This document shows positions 3,836 to 5,861 of a stretch of 5,861 nt of DNA, piece by piece. The notes beneath the pieces are model-generated. The model saw only the letters and a list, made by a program, of their open reading frames with translations. It had not been told where the DNA came from and did not search any database. The stretch's first letter is position 1, and the number at the start of each line of letters is the position of its first letter. The translations under genes and the position numbers were made by a program. Source of the DNA: Puniceicoccales bacterium (GTDB lineage: Bacteria > Verrucomicrobiota > Verrucomicrobiia > Opitutales > JAIRKQ01); assembly GCA_031258795.1 (NCBI GenBank), contig JAIRMI010000024.1:1-5861 (forward strand). The letters run 5' to 3'.

Positions 3836-5861
3836 TTATTCGATGCACAGCATGAGGCTCAACGGCAAGAGAGGCAGGCTTTGTCCCAGGGCTTTGCCCC
3901 TCAATTTTTTGGGAAAGTGAAAAAATTTGTTTTCGTTGGATAATTGGCGAAATGTGCCCAAATTGAAGTCTTCAAGGTTGATTGAACAGCCATTAACGTG
4001 GGGATTTACAGCAAAAAATATGCGCTTTGAGGGAAGGGAAAGGTCCGCATTATACAAGGCTCCCAGTGCGCTTGTGCCCGGTGACTGAAAGAACCTTATG
4101 TAGGTGCCCGATGGCGTAAATGGGGGACGCAGGACAATACCGCGCCTCGACAGCCGAAATTTTACCCATTGCTTGAAAAATTTATGTGTATTGTAGTTTT
4201 TTACCAGAAGACCGTAGTCCAGGGTGTTTATGCCGCCGAGCTGGTAAGTGTTTCCCATGCCTCTTTTGGACTGTAGCATGTCTTGGCCGGCATGTAGCAT
4301 AGGAATTCCGAAAGACATCATCAAAATTGCTAAGGCCAGGTGGCTGCGTTTGCGATCGTTGTCAGTACAGTTTGAACCATTGTGGTGCCAGTTTTCGGTG
4401 ATTTTGTCTATCCAGCACATGTCATCGTGGGATTCCACATAATTGACACTCTGATGGGTGAATGCGCTTCTGTAACTCAGGCTGCCGTTTAGGAAGTACT
4501 TCATGCCATCAAAATTTCCATTGCCACGCACGTAATTTGCTAAAAAATCGCGATATTCGTCGTTCCAAGCGGAGCCGGAAAAGTGGCCTATCCTATGACC
4601 AAGACTTTTTCGAAAGCTCCACGGTTCGTAGATGATTTGTATGCCTTCCTTGACCAGCTTCAATTCCCGTTCAAGCTTGTATAAGAACTCTTCGCCAAGC
4701 AATTCGGCAAGATCAAAGCGAAAGCCGTCCACGTTATATGTTTTTATAAAATGAACCAGGGAGTCGATGATTAGCCTTTGCACCATGGGCGATTCCGTAC
4801 GCAGATCATTGCCGCAGCCGCTGAAATTTTGCAAACTTCCGTCCTCATTTTTCCTAAAGAAATAATCCGGATCGATGTTCTGCAGATTATCTTGTTCGCC
4901 GATATGGTTGTACACAACATCCAAGATCACTGCCAGTCCCGCCCTGTGACAGGCACGCACTAGTCCCTTGAATTCCGCAGGCGCTTTTGCGGGAAAGCTG
5001 CAGTAGCCGCTCGCCGGTGAGAAAAAATTCACCGGCATGTAGCCCCAGTGGTACTCGTTTTTATCGCTGGCATCGGTCTCAGTGATTGGCTGAAATTCGA
5101 CGGTATTGATGCCCAATTCGCGGAGATAGCAGTGTTTCTTGCCCAACCACTTCGATAGCCCATTGAAAAGCAGCCGTTGCTCCGGGCGGAGGCGAATGGG
5201 AGCATTTTTCAGCAGGTCTCGAACATGTGCTTCCAGGATTACATCGTCCTTCATTGGATGGGCGACGAAGTTATCTCGCAGCGGGAGGAAGGTCCGATCA
5301 TTTAGTATCACGCCCGGGCCTCTACAAGAACAGGTTGCTTTGGCGTAGGGGTCCACTATTTTTGGCGCCGCTTCCCAATTTGTTTCGCTGCGGAAGAGCG
5401 CTTGGTAGTGGTAAAATTGGCCGTGCAGATTACTTTCCACCTCCGCGAACCAGGTATTATCCCACTCCCTCTTCATTGGAACGGCTTCGGGTTTATCCTC
5501 TGTGTTTTTGTAAATCAGCACCCTGGCTTCACGGGCGCGGGGAATAAAAATGCGAAATTTTGTTTTGTTTCTTTCTATTTTTGCTCCCAGCTCGCTGCCA
5601 CTGTAACACGACAGCAGCCATGGCAGCGGGTCAATGGGCCGCGTTTGCTCATCGATTTTAAGGAAAAAATCATTGGCCAGGATCATCGGTGTCTCTGGGG
5701 CGAGGAAGATCAGGTGCGCCCCCGTTTTTGTACCGTCGAAGTAATAATTTGCTGAATTCATCGGGGAATATTTTTTATTCGGCGCATCCGCTTCCGGGTC
5801 GAACCAGATTCCGCTCCGAGAGACGAACTTAAATTCTCCTTTGCTCGGGAGGGAGGCGAGA
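3836..5861 (-). CDS. GH13 alpha-glucan debranching-type enzyme (pullulanase/isoamylase-like), 5'-partial
   Basis: This is a glycoside hydrolase family 13 enzyme, probably cutting alpha-1,6 branches of glycogen or starch. Numbering from the ATG at 5761 (641 residues), 44-145 resemble the N-terminal CBM48/isoamylase beta-sandwich (TKFRIFIPRAREARVLIY). The catalytic barrel runs from about 174 to 540. Region I is DVVYNH (281-286), region II GFRFD with nucleophile D350, region III YEPW with acid/base E379, and region IV VESHDD with D446. SGCGND (314-319) is like the SGCGN block of GlgX and isoamylases, whereas the VESHD form of region IV is more pullulanase-like, so exact specificity is open. A C-terminal beta domain follows. 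The ATG at 5761 is probably internal: the frame stays open for 33 more codons to the edge, with no start codon and no stop. That upstream stretch (GEFKFVSRSGIWFDP) continuing into YYFDGTKTGAHLIF reads like another beta-sandwich, carbohydrate-binding domain. Any signal peptide lies outside the window. Confidence 0.9.
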   Translation of the reverse strand, partial: LASLPSKGEFKFVSRSGIWFDPEADAPNKKYSPMNSANYYFDGTKTGAHLIFLAPETPMILANDFFLKIDEQTRPIDPLPWLLSCYSGSELGAKIERNKTKFRIFIPRAREARVLIYKNTEDKPEAVPMKREWDNTWFAEVESNLHGQFYHYQALFRSETNWEAAPKIVDPYAKATCSCRGPGVILNDRTFLPLRDNFVAHPMKDDVILEAHVRDLLKNAPIRLRPEQRLLFNGLSKWLGKKHCYLRELGINTVEFQPITETDASDKNEYHWGYMPVNFFSPASGYCSFPAKAPAEFKGLVRACHRAGLAVILDVVYNHIGEQDNLQNIDPDYFFRKNEDGSLQNFSGCGNDLRTESPMVQRLIIDSLVHFIKTYNVDGFRFDLAELLGEEFLYKLERELKLVKEGIQIIYEPWSFRKSLGHRIGHFSGSAWNDEYRDFLANYVRGNGNFDGMKYFLNGSLSYRSAFTHQSVNYVESHDDMCWIDKITENWHHNGSNCTDNDRKRSHLALAILMMSFGIPMLHAGQDMLQSKRGMGNTYQLGGINTLDYGLLVKNYNTHKFFKQWVKFRLSRRGIVLRPPFTPSGTYIRFFQSPGTSALGALYNADLSLPSKRIFFAVNPHVNGCSINLEDFNLGTFRQLSNENKFFHFPKKLRGKALGQSLPLLPLSLMLCIE

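Noticed and set aside
5227..5755. Overlapping plus-strand open frames of 106 and 117 codons opposite the GH13 gene
   Set aside because: They are shadows of a well-conserved glycosidase frame and have no motif or ribosome site of their own.
1..5861. A defence island, toxin-antitoxin pair or new multi-gene system
   Set aside because: A nuclease and a uracil-DNA glycosylase are present, but each has an ordinary housekeeping architecture, is transcribed alone, and is separated by unrelated genes on opposite strands. Nothing links them as a system.

Overview
The window looks like chromosomal DNA of a free-living-type bacterium, modestly AT-rich, most likely a verrucomicrobial relative (Opitutales/Puniceicoccales-like). 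This placement rests on family resemblance recalled from memory: the uracil-DNA glycosylase (NWRP and GNRPPT blocks), the peptide deformylase (IMPL..INP and ARCVQHEVDHLNG) and the stand-alone DEDDy exonuclease (an IS.E.I..LPL-type N-terminus) all read like proteins of that group. No search was run. There is no sign of phage, transposon, CRISPR array or RNA gene.

Layout, left to right: (1) a plus-strand orphan membrane protein with a long Q/N-rich hydrophilic N-terminus, whose frame reaches the left edge; (2) a 160-nt convergent intergenic region with two inverted repeats; (3) a minus-strand family-4-type uracil-DNA glycosylase; (4) a 102-nt divergent promoter region; (5) a plus-strand tandem-domain universal stress protein; (6) a minus-strand peptide deformylase (def) whose 3' end overlaps the stress-protein gene by 54 nt; (7) a 53-nt divergent region; (8) a plus-strand DEDDy 3'-5' exonuclease; (9) a minus-strand GH13 alpha-glucan debranching-type enzyme whose frame is still open at the right edge, so it is 5'-partial.

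Every gene is on the opposite strand from its neighbours, so nothing here is an operon. The genes are mostly housekeeping: base-excision repair, nucleic-acid trimming, N-terminal methionine deformylation, stress response and storage-glucan breakdown. They do not form an obvious joint pathway. The most notable points are the compact convergent ends (a 54-nt overlap and a 0-nt junction), the lack of Shine-Dalgarno sequences with two possible leaderless promoters, the unplaced first gene with a bilobed hydrophobic C-terminal half, and the missing N-terminus of the glucan enzyme. I do not see convincing evidence for a new multi-gene system.
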